In this document: positions 37,695 through 45,827 of the stretch, piece after piece
Numbering within the stretch: the first letter of the stretch is position 1
Layout: every line of letters starts with the position of its first letter
Assembly: GCF_041053105.1 (NCBI RefSeq)
Contig: NZ_CP163444.1
Location: 8,030,501-8,094,500, forward strand
Length of the DNA: 64,000 nucleotides
Direction: 5' to 3'
DNA from: Streptomyces sp. R44
GTDB taxonomy: Bacteria; Actinomycetota; Actinomycetes; Streptomycetales; Streptomycetaceae
The notes under the pieces: generated by a model
Seen by the model: the letters and a program-made list of their open reading frames with translations, nothing else
Databases searched by the model: none
What the model was told of the DNA's origin: nothing
Position numbers and translations under genes: made by a program

Positions 37695-38531
37695 TCAGCG
37701 GCCGGCCAGGACACCCAGCAGCCTGGCCACCTCCGCCGCCACCGCGTCACGCGCCGGACCGAGGTACTTGCGGGGGTCGGCGACGCCGGGGGATTCCTCC
37801 AGCCGCTCGCGGACCGTCGCGGTGAAGAGCTTGTTGAGATGGGTGGAGATGTTGACCTTCGTCATCCCGGCGGCGACCGCCTTCGCCAGGTCCGCGTCGT
37901 CGACGCCGGAGGAGCCGTGGAGCACGAGCGGTACGTCGAGCGCGGCCCTCAGCCGTGCGATGAGGTCGAAGTCGAGCGCGGCGTCACGGGTGAGCATCGC
38001 GTGCGAGCTGCCGACCGCGACGGCCAGGGAGTCGACCGCGGTGGCCGCGGCGAACGCGCGGGCCTCGTCCGGGTCCGTGCGGACGCCCGGCGCGTGGGCG
38101 CCGTCCTTGCCGCCGACCTCACCCAGTTCCGCCTCGACCCAGACGTCGGCCCGGTGGCACAGGTCGGTCATCATCCGGGTGGCCCGGACGTTCGCGTCGT
38201 ACGGCAGCTTGGAGGCGTCGAACATCACCGAGGTGAAGCCGAGTTCGACGGCCTCCTCGACGAGTTCCGTGGACTCGGCGTGGTCCAGGTGGACCGCGAC
38301 CGGGACGGCGGCGGAGCCGGCGATGGCGAGGGAGGCGAGGGCTGTCGGAGCCAGGGAGCCGTGGTAGCGGGCGGTGTTCTCGCTGATCTGCAGGATGACC
38401 GGAAGTCCGGCGCGCTCGGCTCCGGTGACGATGGCCTCGGCGTGCTCGATCTGTACGACGTTGAACGCGCCGACGCCGGTGCCGGCGGCGCGTGCGGGGC
38501 CGATGATGTCGTCGGTGGGGGCGAGGGGCAT
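37695..38531 (-). CDS. Class II fructose-bisphosphate aldolase family protein
   Basis: 278 residues of the zinc aldolase family: GAFNVVQIEHAEAIV, VAVHLDHAES with the zinc histidine and Asp, FTSVMFDASKLPY, EAELGEVGGKDG, VGSSHAM, LVLHGSSGV and KVNISTHLN. Size and sequence suit the GatY/KbaY (tagatose-bisphosphate) or AgaY-like branch rather than glycolytic Fba. Next to a SIS-domain isomerase and a DeoR regulator, it probably cleaves a sugar bisphosphate from an amino sugar or hexitol. GGAGAA ribosome site. 86 bp downstream of the SIS gene, same operon. Confidence 0.83.
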   Translation of the reverse strand: MPLAPTDDIIGPARAAGTGVGAFNVVQIEHAEAIVTGAERAGLPVILQISENTARYHGSLAPTALASLAIAGSAAVPVAVHLDHAESTELVEEAVELGFTSVMFDASKLPYDANVRATRMMTDLCHRADVWVEAELGEVGGKDGAHAPGVRTDPDEARAFAAATAVDSLAVAVGSSHAMLTRDAALDFDLIARLRAALDVPLVLHGSSGVDDADLAKAVAAGMTKVNISTHLNKLFTATVRERLEESPGVADPRKYLGPARDAVAAEVARLLGVLAGR

Positions 38532-38617
38532 GGGTGTTCTCCAGGAAGCGGTGGGGCGGTGACGGAGCACGGCCGGTGACGTGGACAGCGGCATCCAGGT
38601 CACCGGCCGTTCTGACC

Positions 38618-39568
38618 TCAGGCGGAGGCGTGGTCGAGGATGACGGAGCGGGTGAGGTTGCGGGGGCGGTCGGGGTCGTAACCGCGGGCCTCGGCGAGGT
38701 GGACGGCGAGACGCTGGGCCCGCACGAGGTCGGCGAGCGGGTCGAGGGCATCGGCCTGGTCGCCGGACGCGGCGGCGTGGAGTCCCCCGACGCGGGCGAT
38801 GTCCTCGGCCAGTCCCTGCGGCGCGGGGCCGAAGAGCCAGGCGACGCGGCCGGGGCCGGTGATGCTGATGGGGCCGTGGCGGTACTCCATGGCGGGGTAG
38901 GCCTCGGTCCAGGCGCCCGCGGCCTCGCGCATCTTGAGGCCTGCTTCGAGGGCGAGACCATAGGTCCATCCGGTGCCGAGGAAGGTGAACTGCTCGGCCG
39001 CGCAGACGGCGGGCTCCAGCGGCTCGGCGAGGGCGCGCTCGGCGTCCAGGGCGGCCCGCTCCAGGGGGCGCACCCCCGCCGGCAGGGCGTTCTCGGCTTC
39101 CAGATGCGCGCGCAGCAGGGCCAGGACCGTGGTGGCGAACCGGGTCTGGACGACGGACTGCTCGTCGGCGAAGTCGAGTACGGCGACGGCGTCGGCGGCC
39201 GTCATGACGGGGGTCTCGGGGTCGGCGGTGATGGCGCCGGTGGGGATGACGCCCTTGACCCGGGTCAGCAGGTCGAGGACCTCCGTGGTGGTTCCGGAAC
39301 GCGTGATGGCGAGCACGCGGTCGTAGGCCCGGCCGTGCGGGAACTCGGACGCGGCGAACGCGTCGGTCTCGCCGTGCCCGCCCTCCTCGCGCAGGTTCGC
39401 GTAGGCGAGGGCCATGAACCAGGAGGTGCCGCAGCCGACGACGGCGACCCGTTCTCCCCGTCGGGGGAGGGCGTCGGCGAAGAGGGCGAGCGACTCGGCC
39501 GCACGCCTCCACGTGCCCGGCTGGGAAGCGATCTCGACGGAAGTGCGGGAGGTCTCGGAGGGGGGCAC
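38618..39568 (-). CDS. SIS-domain sugar isomerase/deaminase
   Basis: 316 residues with two SIS domains: VAVVGCGTSWFMALAYANL (about 41-59), LAITRSGTTTEV, and FTFLGTGWTYGLALEAGLKMREAAG, MEYRHGPISIT. The layout is that of the isomerising half of GlmS and AgaS-like sugar-phosphate deaminases/isomerases. It lacks a glutaminase domain, so it does not make glucosamine-6-phosphate from glutamine. It likely deaminates or isomerises an amino-sugar phosphate ahead of the aldolase. GTG start with AAGGAA. First gene of the operon, divergent from deoR. Confidence 0.84.
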   Translation of the reverse strand: MPPSETSRTSVEIASQPGTWRRAAESLALFADALPRRGERVAVVGCGTSWFMALAYANLREEGGHGETDAFAASEFPHGRAYDRVLAITRSGTTTEVLDLLTRVKGVIPTGAITADPETPVMTAADAVAVLDFADEQSVVQTRFATTVLALLRAHLEAENALPAGVRPLERAALDAERALAEPLEPAVCAAEQFTFLGTGWTYGLALEAGLKMREAAGAWTEAYPAMEYRHGPISITGPGRVAWLFGPAPQGLAEDIARVGGLHAAASGDQADALDPLADLVRAQRLAVHLAEARGYDPDRPRNLTRSVILDHASA

Positions 39569-39646
39569 GGGATTCCTTGGGCTCGTAGGGACGCAGGGGC
39601 TTGACTAGACCAATGCTCTATTGAGTGCGTGAATGATGTCAAGAGT

Positions 39647-39672
39647 TGCTCGAAGAGACGTTATTTCGAGCA
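39647..39672. promoter_or_regulatory. Inverted repeat, candidate DeoR operator
   Basis: TGCTCGAA (39647-39654) and TTCGAGCA (39665-39672) are perfect inverted repeats spaced by ten bases, in an AT-rich patch of the 254-bp divergent region. CAATgctctATTG nearby (39611-39623) is a second smaller repeat, close to a plausible TTCACG/TCTAGT promoter for the SIS operon. Confidence 0.6.
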
Positions 39673-39822
39673 GTTATGAGCATCCTGCTCCAGAGGTCAC
39701 CCCACTGCGAGGTGCGATGCCGTCGAGCTACGATCAACTTCGCGCACGCCGTGCGGCCGGGTGGCCGTCGGGATTCAGGGACGTGCGACGGATGTCTCAG
39801 GGGTCCGGGAAGGGTGTGACGC

Positions 39823-40623
39823 ATGTCCAAGCAGGAGCGGTGGAGCAAGCTCCTCGAGTTGCTGGCCGTCGAGGGGAAGCTGGACGTGGAGGACGCGGCC
39901 GCCGCCGTGTCGGTCTCTCCCGCCACCATCCGCAGGGACCTCGACGAGCTCGCCGAGCAGCGACTGCTCGTCCGCACGCGGGGCGGAGCGATGGCTCACG
40001 GCGTCTCGTACGAGCTTCCCCTGCGGTACAAGTCCTCCCGCAGGACCTCCGAGAAGCAGCGGATCGCCGGCGCCGTGGCGGACCTGCTGGCGGTGGGGGA
40101 CGTCGTCGGCCTCAACGGCGGCACGACCACGACCGAAGTGGCGCGCGCGCTCGTCCTGCGGGCCGGGGGCGGATCGGCCGAGCCGGGCGAGAGCCAGTCC
40201 GGTCCGATGTACACCGTCGTCACCAACGCCCTGAACATCGCGGGCGAGCTGGCCGTGCGGCCGCAGTTCAAGATCGTGGCCACGGGCGGGGTGGCGCGGC
40301 CCCAGACCTATGAGCTGGTGGGCCCGCTGACGGTGGGGGTGCTGAACGAGGTCGTCCTCGACGTCGCCGTACTGGGGGTCGACGGTGTGGACCCCGAACT
40401 CGGTGTCATGACCCACCACGAGGACGAGGCGGGCATCAGCCGGCTGTTCGCCCAGCGTGCCCGCAAGGTGATCCTGGTGACGGACTCGTCGAAGATGGGC
40501 AAGCGCGCGTTCGCGAAGATCTGCGGCCTGGACCAGATCGACGTCATCGTCACCGATTCCGGCATCGCTCCGGACATCGCCGCCAAGCTCTCCGAGGCGG
40601 GCATCGAAGTGATCACCGTCTGA
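39823..40623 (+). CDS. DeoR/GlpR-family sugar regulator
   Basis: 266 residues. The N-terminal DeoR helix-turn-helix (about 3-58) reads ERWSKLLELLAVEGKLDVEDAA and PATIRRDLDELAEQRLLVRTRGGA. The sugar-phosphate-binding domain has GLNGGTTTTEVAR, TNALNIAGEL, ATGGVARPQTYELVGP and LVTDSSKMGKRAFAK. Such regulators repress sugar-phosphate operons and are relieved by a phosphorylated sugar. The divergent SIS/aldolase operon is the obvious target. The insert GGGSAEPGESQS near residue 117 is unusual in length. Convergent with the aldo-keto reductase gene. Confidence 0.88.
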   Translation: MSKQERWSKLLELLAVEGKLDVEDAAAAVSVSPATIRRDLDELAEQRLLVRTRGGAMAHGVSYELPLRYKSSRRTSEKQRIAGAVADLLAVGDVVGLNGGTTTTEVARALVLRAGGGSAEPGESQSGPMYTVVTNALNIAGELAVRPQFKIVATGGVARPQTYELVGPLTVGVLNEVVLDVAVLGVDGVDPELGVMTHHEDEAGISRLFAQRARKVILVTDSSKMGKRAFAKICGLDQIDVIVTDSGIAPDIAAKLSEAGIEVITV

Positions 40624-40632
40624 GCCCTCCGC

Positions 40633-40673
40633 GCCCTTCCGGGCAGCCGGGCAGCGCGGCCGCCCGGAAGGGC
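40633..40673. terminator. Hairpin between deoR and the aldo-keto reductase
   Basis: GCCCTTCCGGGC (40633-40644) pairs perfectly with GCCCGGAAGGGC (40662-40673) across a 17-base loop, in the 84-bp gap between convergent stops. Confidence 0.75.
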
Positions 40674-40707
40674 AGGGGAGGGGCATGCGCCCGGTGGGGC
40701 GCGTGGG

Positions 40708-41556
40708 TCAGTTCAGCTCGTCCGGGTGCGGGCCGGTGCGCAGGCCGCGGTCGAGACCGGCGATCGTCGCCATCTCGGCGTCCGTGAGCACGAAGTCGAA
40801 CACGTCGAAGTTGGCGCGGATCCGGGCCGGGGTCACCGACTTGGGGATGACCACGTTGCCGAGCTGCAGGTGCCAGCGGATGACGACCTGCGCCGGCGAC
40901 TTTCCGTGGGCGGCGGCGATCGCGGTGACAGCCGGGTCGTCGAGGACCGCGCCCTGCGCGAGCGGGCTCCACGCCTCGGTCGCGATCCGGTGCTCGCCGT
41001 GGAAGGCGCGCAGCTCGGACTGCTGCAGCGCGGGGTGCAGCTCGATCTGGTTGACGGCCGGGGTGAGCGTGGCGTCCTCCATCAGCCGGCGCAGGTGCTC
41101 GGGCTGGAAGTTGGAGACGCCGGCGGCCCGGATCCGGCCTTCGTCGGCGAGGCGCTCCAGGGCGCGCCAGGAGTCGCGGTACAGGTCACGGGCCGGGGTG
41201 GGCCAGTGGATCAGGTACAGGTCGACGTAGTCCAGGCCGAGCTTGGCCAGGCTGTCGTCGAAGGCGCGCAGCGTGGCGTCGTAGCCCTGGTCGGCGTTCC
41301 ACAGCTTCGTGGTGACGAACAGCTCCTCGCGGGCCAGCCCGGAGGCGCCGAGGGCGCGGCCGACGCCGGCCTCGTTGCCGTAGACGGCGGCGGTGTCGAT
41401 GCTGCGGTAGCCGGCCTCGAGGGCGGAGCTGACGGCGGCGGTGGTCGCGTCGTCGGCGACCTGGAAGACGCCGAAGCCGAGCTGCGGGATCTCGACGCCG
41501 TTGTTCAGCGTGACAGTGGGGACGGCGGGGACGGCGGGCGTGGTGGACGGTGCCAT
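40708..41556 (-). CDS. Aldo/keto reductase
   Basis: 282 residues of the AKR (2,5-diketo-D-gluconate reductase-like, AKR5) group: catalytic tetrad Asp54 and Tyr59 (SIDTAAVYGNE), Lys84 (VTTKLWNADQG) and His117 (LIHWPTP). The NADPH site IPKSVTPARIRAN lies near the C-terminus. It reduces carbonyls of sugars or reactive aldehydes. The ATG at 41556 follows AAGGAA. It is probably the last gene of a MarR-controlled set with the MFS transporter and the NTF2-like gene, suggesting a detoxification role. Confidence 0.88.
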   Translation of the reverse strand: MAPSTTPAVPAVPTVTLNNGVEIPQLGFGVFQVADDATTAAVSSALEAGYRSIDTAAVYGNEAGVGRALGASGLAREELFVTTKLWNADQGYDATLRAFDDSLAKLGLDYVDLYLIHWPTPARDLYRDSWRALERLADEGRIRAAGVSNFQPEHLRRLMEDATLTPAVNQIELHPALQQSELRAFHGEHRIATEAWSPLAQGAVLDDPAVTAIAAAHGKSPAQVVIRWHLQLGNVVIPKSVTPARIRANFDVFDFVLTDAEMATIAGLDRGLRTGPHPDELN

Positions 41557-41573
41557 GATGTGCGGGTGTTCCT

Positions 41574-41934
41574 TCACTTGGTGCGGGTGGAGAGGGTGTA
41601 GCGGACGGTCTGGGCGCTGATGAGCCCGTCGCGGAAGACGAAGGTGTCCACGCCGTCGGTGACCTCGTGGGCGCTGCCGGTGGCGGCCCACCGCAGGAAC
41701 AGCACGTCTCCGGCGAACTGCGGGGTCGGCTGCCACTCGGCGTCGGGGAGGTCGGCCAGCAGTCGGCCGATGCCCTCGCGGACTCCCGCGCGTCCGGTCA
41801 GGACGCCTTCGGGAGTGAGGAAGACGGCGTCCTCCGTGTAGTTCTCGCTGATGAGGTCCGGGTCGCCGGTGCCGAGGCGCCGGCCGTGGTCGGCGAAGAC
41901 CTCCTGCGGGTCCGGGTGTGGGGGGGGTGTTCAT
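41574..41934 (-). pseudogene. NTF2/SnoaL-like protein gene with a poly-C frameshift
   Basis: Reading from the ATG at 41934, the frame passes a run of eight C (plus strand G 41920-41927) and then enters a sequence with no family features. One base out of phase, the same DNA encodes a clean NTF2-like protein of about 115 residues: DPQEVFADHGRRLG, DLISENYTEDAVFLTPEG, GREGIGRLLADLP-type helix and a C-terminal FVFRDGLISAQTVRY, ending in TGA at 41574. No start lies in that frame upstream. With seven C the ATG would be in phase. It is a disrupted gene, a phase-variable gene or a sequencing error. Confidence 0.72.
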
Positions 41935-41970
41935 GGAGGCTTGCTCCCGGGGGGGACGGGACGGGGGGGG
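41920..41970. repeat. Cluster of three poly-G runs
   Basis: G runs of eight (41920-41927), seven (41949-41955) and eight (41963-41970) occur within 51 bases, spanning the start of the NTF2-like gene and the gap to the MFS stop. The density of long homopolymers here is unlike the rest of the window. Confidence 0.8.
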
Positions 41971-41971
41971 A

Positions 41972-43240
41972 TCAGTGGTGTACAGGGGTGGGGGCGGCGG
42001 TCGCCGTGACGGTGCCGGCCTCGACTGAAACGGCCTCGACGGAACCGGCCTCGACGGAACCGGCCTCGTCCGTGGCTCCGCCGGAGTCCTTCGCGGGGGT
42101 ACGGCGCTCCAGCGCCGCCGACCAGAAGGCGAGGAGCAGGGCGGCCGCGGCCAGGGCGGCGCCGACCCAGTTCGGGGACGTGTAGCCGAAGCCGGCGGCG
42201 ATGACCATGCCGCCGAGCCAGGCGGCCAGCGCGTTGCCGAGGTTGAAGGCGCCGATGTTCACGGCCGAGGCCAGCGTCGGCGCGCCGTGCGCCTGGTCGA
42301 GGACGCGCTTCTGCAGCGGCGGCACGGTGGCGAAGCCGAGCGCCCCGACGAGGAGGATGGTGACCGCGGCGAGGATCTTGTGGTGCGCGGTCACGGTGAA
42401 GAGCGCCAGGACGATCGCGAGGCCGCCCAGAGTGGCGTACAGCAGGGGCATGAGCGCCCGGTCGGCGAAGCGGCCGCCGAGCAGGTTGCCGAGGAACATG
42501 CCGATGCCGAAGAGGACGAGCAGCCAGGTCACGGCGCCGTCGGAGTAGCCGGCGGCGTGCGTCATCATCGGCGCGATGTAGGTGATGGCCGCGAAGACAC
42601 CGCCGAAGCCGAGCACGGTCATCGCCATCGCGAGCAGCACCTGCGGGTTGCGGAAGGCCGTCAGCTCGCCGCGGAGACGGGCGCCTTCGGGGCGGGGTAC
42701 GGCCGGGACGAGCTTGGAGATGCCGAGCAGTCCGACCACGCCGAGCGCGGCGACGATCGCGAAGGTGGTGCGCCAGCCCACCGCCTGCCCGATGAACGTC
42801 CCCAGCGGTACGCCGACGATGTTGGCGACGGTCAGTCCGGTGAACATGGTGGCGATGGCGCCGGCCTTCTTGTCCGGTGCGACCAGCTCGGCGGCGACGA
42901 CCGACCCGATCCCGAAGAACGAGCCGTGGGCGAGCGAGGCGACGACGCGGCCGGTCAGCATCATCCCGAAGTTCGGGGCGAGCGCGGACAGCAGGTTGCC
43001 GAGCACGAACAGGCCCATGAGCAGCATGAGCATCCGCTTCCGGCTCACCTTCGTGCCGAGCACGGTGAGCAGCGGTGCGCCGAGGACGACGCCGAGTGCG
43101 TATCCGGTGACCAGCAGGCCCGCCGTGGGGATGGTGACGCCGTAGTCGGCGGCGATCTCGGGCAGCAGCCCCATGATCACGAATTCGGTGGTGCCGATTC
43201 CGAAGGCCCCGACGGCGAGAGCGAGTAGCGCGAGCGGCAT
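41972..43240 (-). CDS. MFS transporter, DHA1 (AraJ/YdhP-like) group
   Basis: 422 residues, twelve predicted membrane helices: LALAVGAFGIGTTEFVIMGLLP at the start, the motif-A-like LLTVLGTKVSRKRML near 65-79, GRVVASLAHGSFFG and PLGTFIGQAVGWRTTF. Proton-driven efflux of drugs or sugars is the family role. The cytoplasmic C-terminus carries a degenerate Val-Glu-Ala-Gly-Ser repeat tail not found in relatives. ATG at 43240 follows GGAAGGG. Its control region has a MarR-type repeat; marR is the next gene upstream on the same strand. Confidence 0.87.
   Translation of the reverse strand: MPLALLALAVGAFGIGTTEFVIMGLLPEIAADYGVTIPTAGLLVTGYALGVVLGAPLLTVLGTKVSRKRMLMLLMGLFVLGNLLSALAPNFGMMLTGRVVASLAHGSFFGIGSVVAAELVAPDKKAGAIATMFTGLTVANIVGVPLGTFIGQAVGWRTTFAIVAALGVVGLLGISKLVPAVPRPEGARLRGELTAFRNPQVLLAMAMTVLGFGGVFAAITYIAPMMTHAAGYSDGAVTWLLVLFGIGMFLGNLLGGRFADRALMPLLYATLGGLAIVLALFTVTAHHKILAAVTILLVGALGFATVPPLQKRVLDQAHGAPTLASAVNIGAFNLGNALAAWLGGMVIAAGFGYTSPNWVGAALAAAALLLAFWSAALERRTPAKDSGGATDEAGSVEAGSVEAVSVEAGTVTATAAPTPVHH
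42017..42061. repeat. 15-bp tandem repeat in the MFS C-terminus
   Basis: GGCCTCGACTGAAAC, then GGCCTCGACGGAACC twice exactly, with a diverged fourth unit after. Each unit encodes five residues of the tail. The length is a multiple of three, so unit gain or loss keeps the frame. Confidence 0.8.
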
Positions 43241-43295
43241 TGGGCTCAACCCTTCCTGTTTGCTTGAGCGAGCTCCTAGCGTGCTCTCACAATAA

Positions 43296-43318
43296 TTGCA
43301 TGCGCGTGTTAAATGCAA
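43296..43318. promoter_or_regulatory. Candidate MarR operator over the MFS promoter
   Basis: TTGCAT (43296-43301) and ATGCAA (43313-43318) are inverted repeats with an 11-base spacer. On the minus strand TTGCAT also serves as -35, with TTATTG 17 bases on as -10. MarR binding would mask the promoter of the MFS set. Confidence 0.6.
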
Positions 43319-43462
43319 ACGCGGGCAGGTTGTGCAGTCCGGGAATGGGCGTGCGCGGCCCTGTGTGGGCGCGACAAAGAGCCCCCGCCCGGGCGTGGAG
43401 CTCGGACGGGGGCTGTGGCGTCGCAGGCGGGGCGGCGGGGCGGTGGCTGGGCCGGGCGGGCG

Positions 43463-43930
43463 TCAGGCGCCCTGTGTCGGTACGTCGACGGCTTCGACCG
43501 CCGCGACCAGTGAGGCCAGTTCGGGGTTCTCGGCGGCCTCGTCCAGTGCCTGGCGAAGGGCGGCGTCATTGGTCGGCCGGGCCTCGTCGAGGAGCTTCCG
43601 GCCGGCGGGGGTCACGTCGGTGTAGATGCCGCGCCGGTCGGTGGGGCACAGGTACCGGGACAGCAGCCCGCGGTCCTCCAGGCGGGTGACCAGGCGTGTC
43701 GTGGCGCTCTGGCTCAGGACGACCGCGTCGGCGACCTGCTTCATCTGCAGGTGCCCGCCTTCGCCGTCGTGCTGCCGGCCGAGCACGTCGAGCAGTGAGA
43801 ACTCCCGCACGCTCAGACCGTGCCCGGACTGCAGGGCGCGTTCGATGTGCGACTCGATCCGGCCGTGCAGCAGGGAGAGTGCGCCCCAGCCGCTGGCGAG
43901 TGCGGTCAGTGCGGGGTCCGTGGCGGTCAT
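43463..43930 (-). CDS. MarR-family regulator
   Basis: 155 residues with the winged helix: LSVREFSLLDVLGR, LQMKQVADAVVLSQSATTRLVTRLEDRGLL and the wing CPTDRRGIYTDVTPAG. Such dimers repress efflux and detoxification genes and release on binding phenolic or oxidising compounds. Upstream and on the same strand as the MFS transporter gene. ATG behind GAAGGAGA. An AT-rich patch (43980-44030) beyond its start, with GTATAAAG, probably holds its own promoter. Confidence 0.9.
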   Translation of the reverse strand: MTATDPALTALASGWGALSLLHGRIESHIERALQSGHGLSVREFSLLDVLGRQHDGEGGHLQMKQVADAVVLSQSATTRLVTRLEDRGLLSRYLCPTDRRGIYTDVTPAGRKLLDEARPTNDAALRQALDEAAENPELASLVAAVEAVDVPTQGA

Positions 43931-44065
43931 GGGGTCCGGTCTCCTTCCGATGCTCTGTGAACCCCAGGGTACGTCATGGGCGCAAAAAACGGCGAGAGCG
44001 TATAAAGAGCGGCTGCAAATAAATAATGGCGTCCGGGTGCGTGGCGACGGCCCTCCGCGACGGCG

Positions 44066-44950
44066 TCAGGGCTGCGGCGTCCCGGGCCGGCGACCCCAGG
44101 CGGTGAGCATCCCGGCGGACAGCGCGGCACACGCGTCCGAGTCCAGGTAGCGGACCGCCGCGTCGATGCCCGCGTCGTCGATGAGCCCGGTGGCCACCAT
44201 CGACGCCCGGCTCCGCTCCCACGTGTCCGCCCAGAAGCGGCTGATCGGACTTCCCGGCAGCAGTGGCGGCACGTACATCTCCGCGCCGACCGCCTTCAGG
44301 CCGGCCGCGCGCAGCAGCTGCGGATACGACGGCACCCAGGAGACGTCCGTGCCGATGGAGGCGCGCAGCCCCCGCCACATCGCGCGCATGGCCGCGGCGT
44401 ACGGCGTGTCGGCCGCGCCGGTGCCGTCCGATGCCGCGTGCCCCGTGCCCGTACGGTCGTAGGTCGGATCCACCGCGTCGCTGAGGACCAGCACCCCGCC
44501 CGGAGCGACGAGGCCCGCCAGCGCCGACACCGTCCGCGCGGGCTGCGGCAGATGCATGAGGACGAACCGCGCGTGGACCAGATCGAACCGGCCCGGCGCG
44601 AAGTCCGGGGCCGTGATGTCGGCCTGGAGGACGTCGAGGCCGGGCACGGGCCGTTCGGCGAGGAACCGCACATCGCGGTCGACGGCCAGCACGCCTGCCA
44701 CCTCGGCCTCGCGCAGCAGGCGCCGCGAGACCGTGCCCGTACCGGCGCCGATGTCCAGGCAGCGCCACCCCGGCCCGGCGCCGAGGGCGCGCAGCCGCGA
44801 CAGGGTCAGATCGTCGTAGGCGAGGGCCCCGAGATCGATCCGCTCGCCCTCGCCGGGCTGCTCGGGCCGGAACACGTCCTCGCCGTAACGGCCCCCGTCC
44901 GGCGCGGGGGACGGGGAGGCGGGGTCGTCGGACGAGTTCCTGGACGTCAT
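44066..44950 (-). CDS. SAM-dependent methyltransferase
   Basis: 294 residues of the class I fold: CLDIGAGTGTVSRRLL (motif I, about 62-77), GVLAVDRDV, LQADITAPDFAPGRFDLVHARFVLMHLPQP and APGGVLVLSD. The SAM site is complete. The acceptor is unknown; ubiquinone/sterol-type small molecules are typical for this branch. ATG at 44950 follows AAAGGG. It lies 172 bp downstream of the tetR gene on the same strand, and may or may not belong to it. Confidence 0.82.
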   Translation of the reverse strand: MTSRNSSDDPASPSPAPDGGRYGEDVFRPEQPGEGERIDLGALAYDDLTLSRLRALGAGPGWRCLDIGAGTGTVSRRLLREAEVAGVLAVDRDVRFLAERPVPGLDVLQADITAPDFAPGRFDLVHARFVLMHLPQPARTVSALAGLVAPGGVLVLSDAVDPTYDRTGTGHAASDGTGAADTPYAAAMRAMWRGLRASIGTDVSWVPSYPQLLRAAGLKAVGAEMYVPPLLPGSPISRFWADTWERSRASMVATGLIDDAGIDAAVRYLDSDACAALSAGMLTAWGRRPGTPQP

Positions 44951-45122
44951 GACGGGACCCTTTCCGCGGGAGGGCTGCGGGTATTGCCTGGGCAGGGGGC
45001 GGCCGCGGTACGGAAGCGGCGCCGCCGGTCCTTCCCATGCTCCGCGCGGTACGGGCGGAGCGCGCCGCGCCGGAGGCATTCGGGTCACGGATGGAGCGGT
45101 CCCCGCCGCGGCTTGCCGCGGG

Positions 45123-45698
45123 CTACGCGTCCGCCCCGTGGCGAAGCCCGTCGAGGAGCAGGTCGAGGAGGCGGCCGGACCGGTCCCGCTGGGCCGGGGC
45201 GCTCGTGATCAGCGCGACGCCGGCGAGGCTCAGGCCGACGTCGAAGGCGTCGACGTCCGAGCGCAGGAGACCGGCGTCCGCTCCCGCGTGGAGCAGGGAG
45301 TCGATCGCCGCGCCGAGCCGGTCCAGGGTCTCGGCGAAGGGGTCCGCGCCGGAGGCGACGGCGGCCCGCAGGGCGTCCGCCATGCCCTGCTTGGCGGCCA
45401 GATAGTCGATGAACCGGTCCATCCACAGGCGTAGGGCCCGGTCCGGCGGCAGCTCGGCCAGCAGCTCGGCGGCGCTGTCGCAGACGCGGGCCAGCTCGTT
45501 CCGGTAGGCGGCCTCGACCAGCGCCTCGCGCGTGGGGAAGTGCCGGTAGAGCGTGGCCGAGCCGACGCCGGCGGCCTTGGCGATCGTGTCGATCGGAACG
45601 TCCGCGCCCTTCTCGGCGAAGGTGCGTACGGCCGCTTCGAGGATGCGCTCCCGGTTGCGGCGGGCATCCGCGCGCAAGACGCTCGGCTGGGTGGTCAA
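45123..45698 (-). CDS. TetR-family regulator
   Basis: 191 residues. The N-terminal helix-turn-helix (about 12-60) reads RNRERILEAAVRTFAEKG and VPIDTIAKAAGVGSATLYRHFPTREALV; the C-terminal helical domain is of the SbtR-like kind (WMDRFIDYLAAKQGMADAL). The start is TTG at 45698 with GAAGGGAA upstream; no ATG or GTG precedes the conserved domain. It is divergent from the SDR gene with two strong operators between them. Confidence 0.88.
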   Translation of the reverse strand: MTTQPSVLRADARRNRERILEAAVRTFAEKGADVPIDTIAKAAGVGSATLYRHFPTREALVEAAYRNELARVCDSAAELLAELPPDRALRLWMDRFIDYLAAKQGMADALRAAVASGADPFAETLDRLGAAIDSLLHAGADAGLLRSDVDAFDVGLSLAGVALITSAPAQRDRSGRLLDLLLDGLRHGADA

Positions 45699-45734
45699 GG
45701 CTGTTCCCTTCGTCGGAATCCAGTCTAGCTGGAC

Positions 45735-45788
45735 AACCGGGGAGTTCCCCGGTTAGCCTCCCCATCTAAATGGGGAGTTCCCCGGTTA
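45735..45788. promoter_or_regulatory. Two operators of the TetR/SDR divergent pair
   Basis: AACCGGGGAGTTCCCCGGTT (45735-45754) is an inverted repeat with one mismatch. GGGGAGTTCCCCGGTTA occurs at 45739-45755 and exactly again at 45772-45788, 33 bp apart, about three helical turns. CTCCCCAT and ATGGGGAG between them can also pair. This fits two TetR dimers on one DNA face. Confidence 0.75.
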
Positions 45789-45827
45789 TCGGCCGGTGCT
45801 CCGTTCGACAGACAAGGAGACCCCTTG

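Noticed and set aside
42287..43228. A 313-residue His/Gln/Glu-rich plus-strand frame opposite the MFS transporter
   Set aside because: Composition is the mirror of hydrophobic membrane codons; no homology-like pattern.
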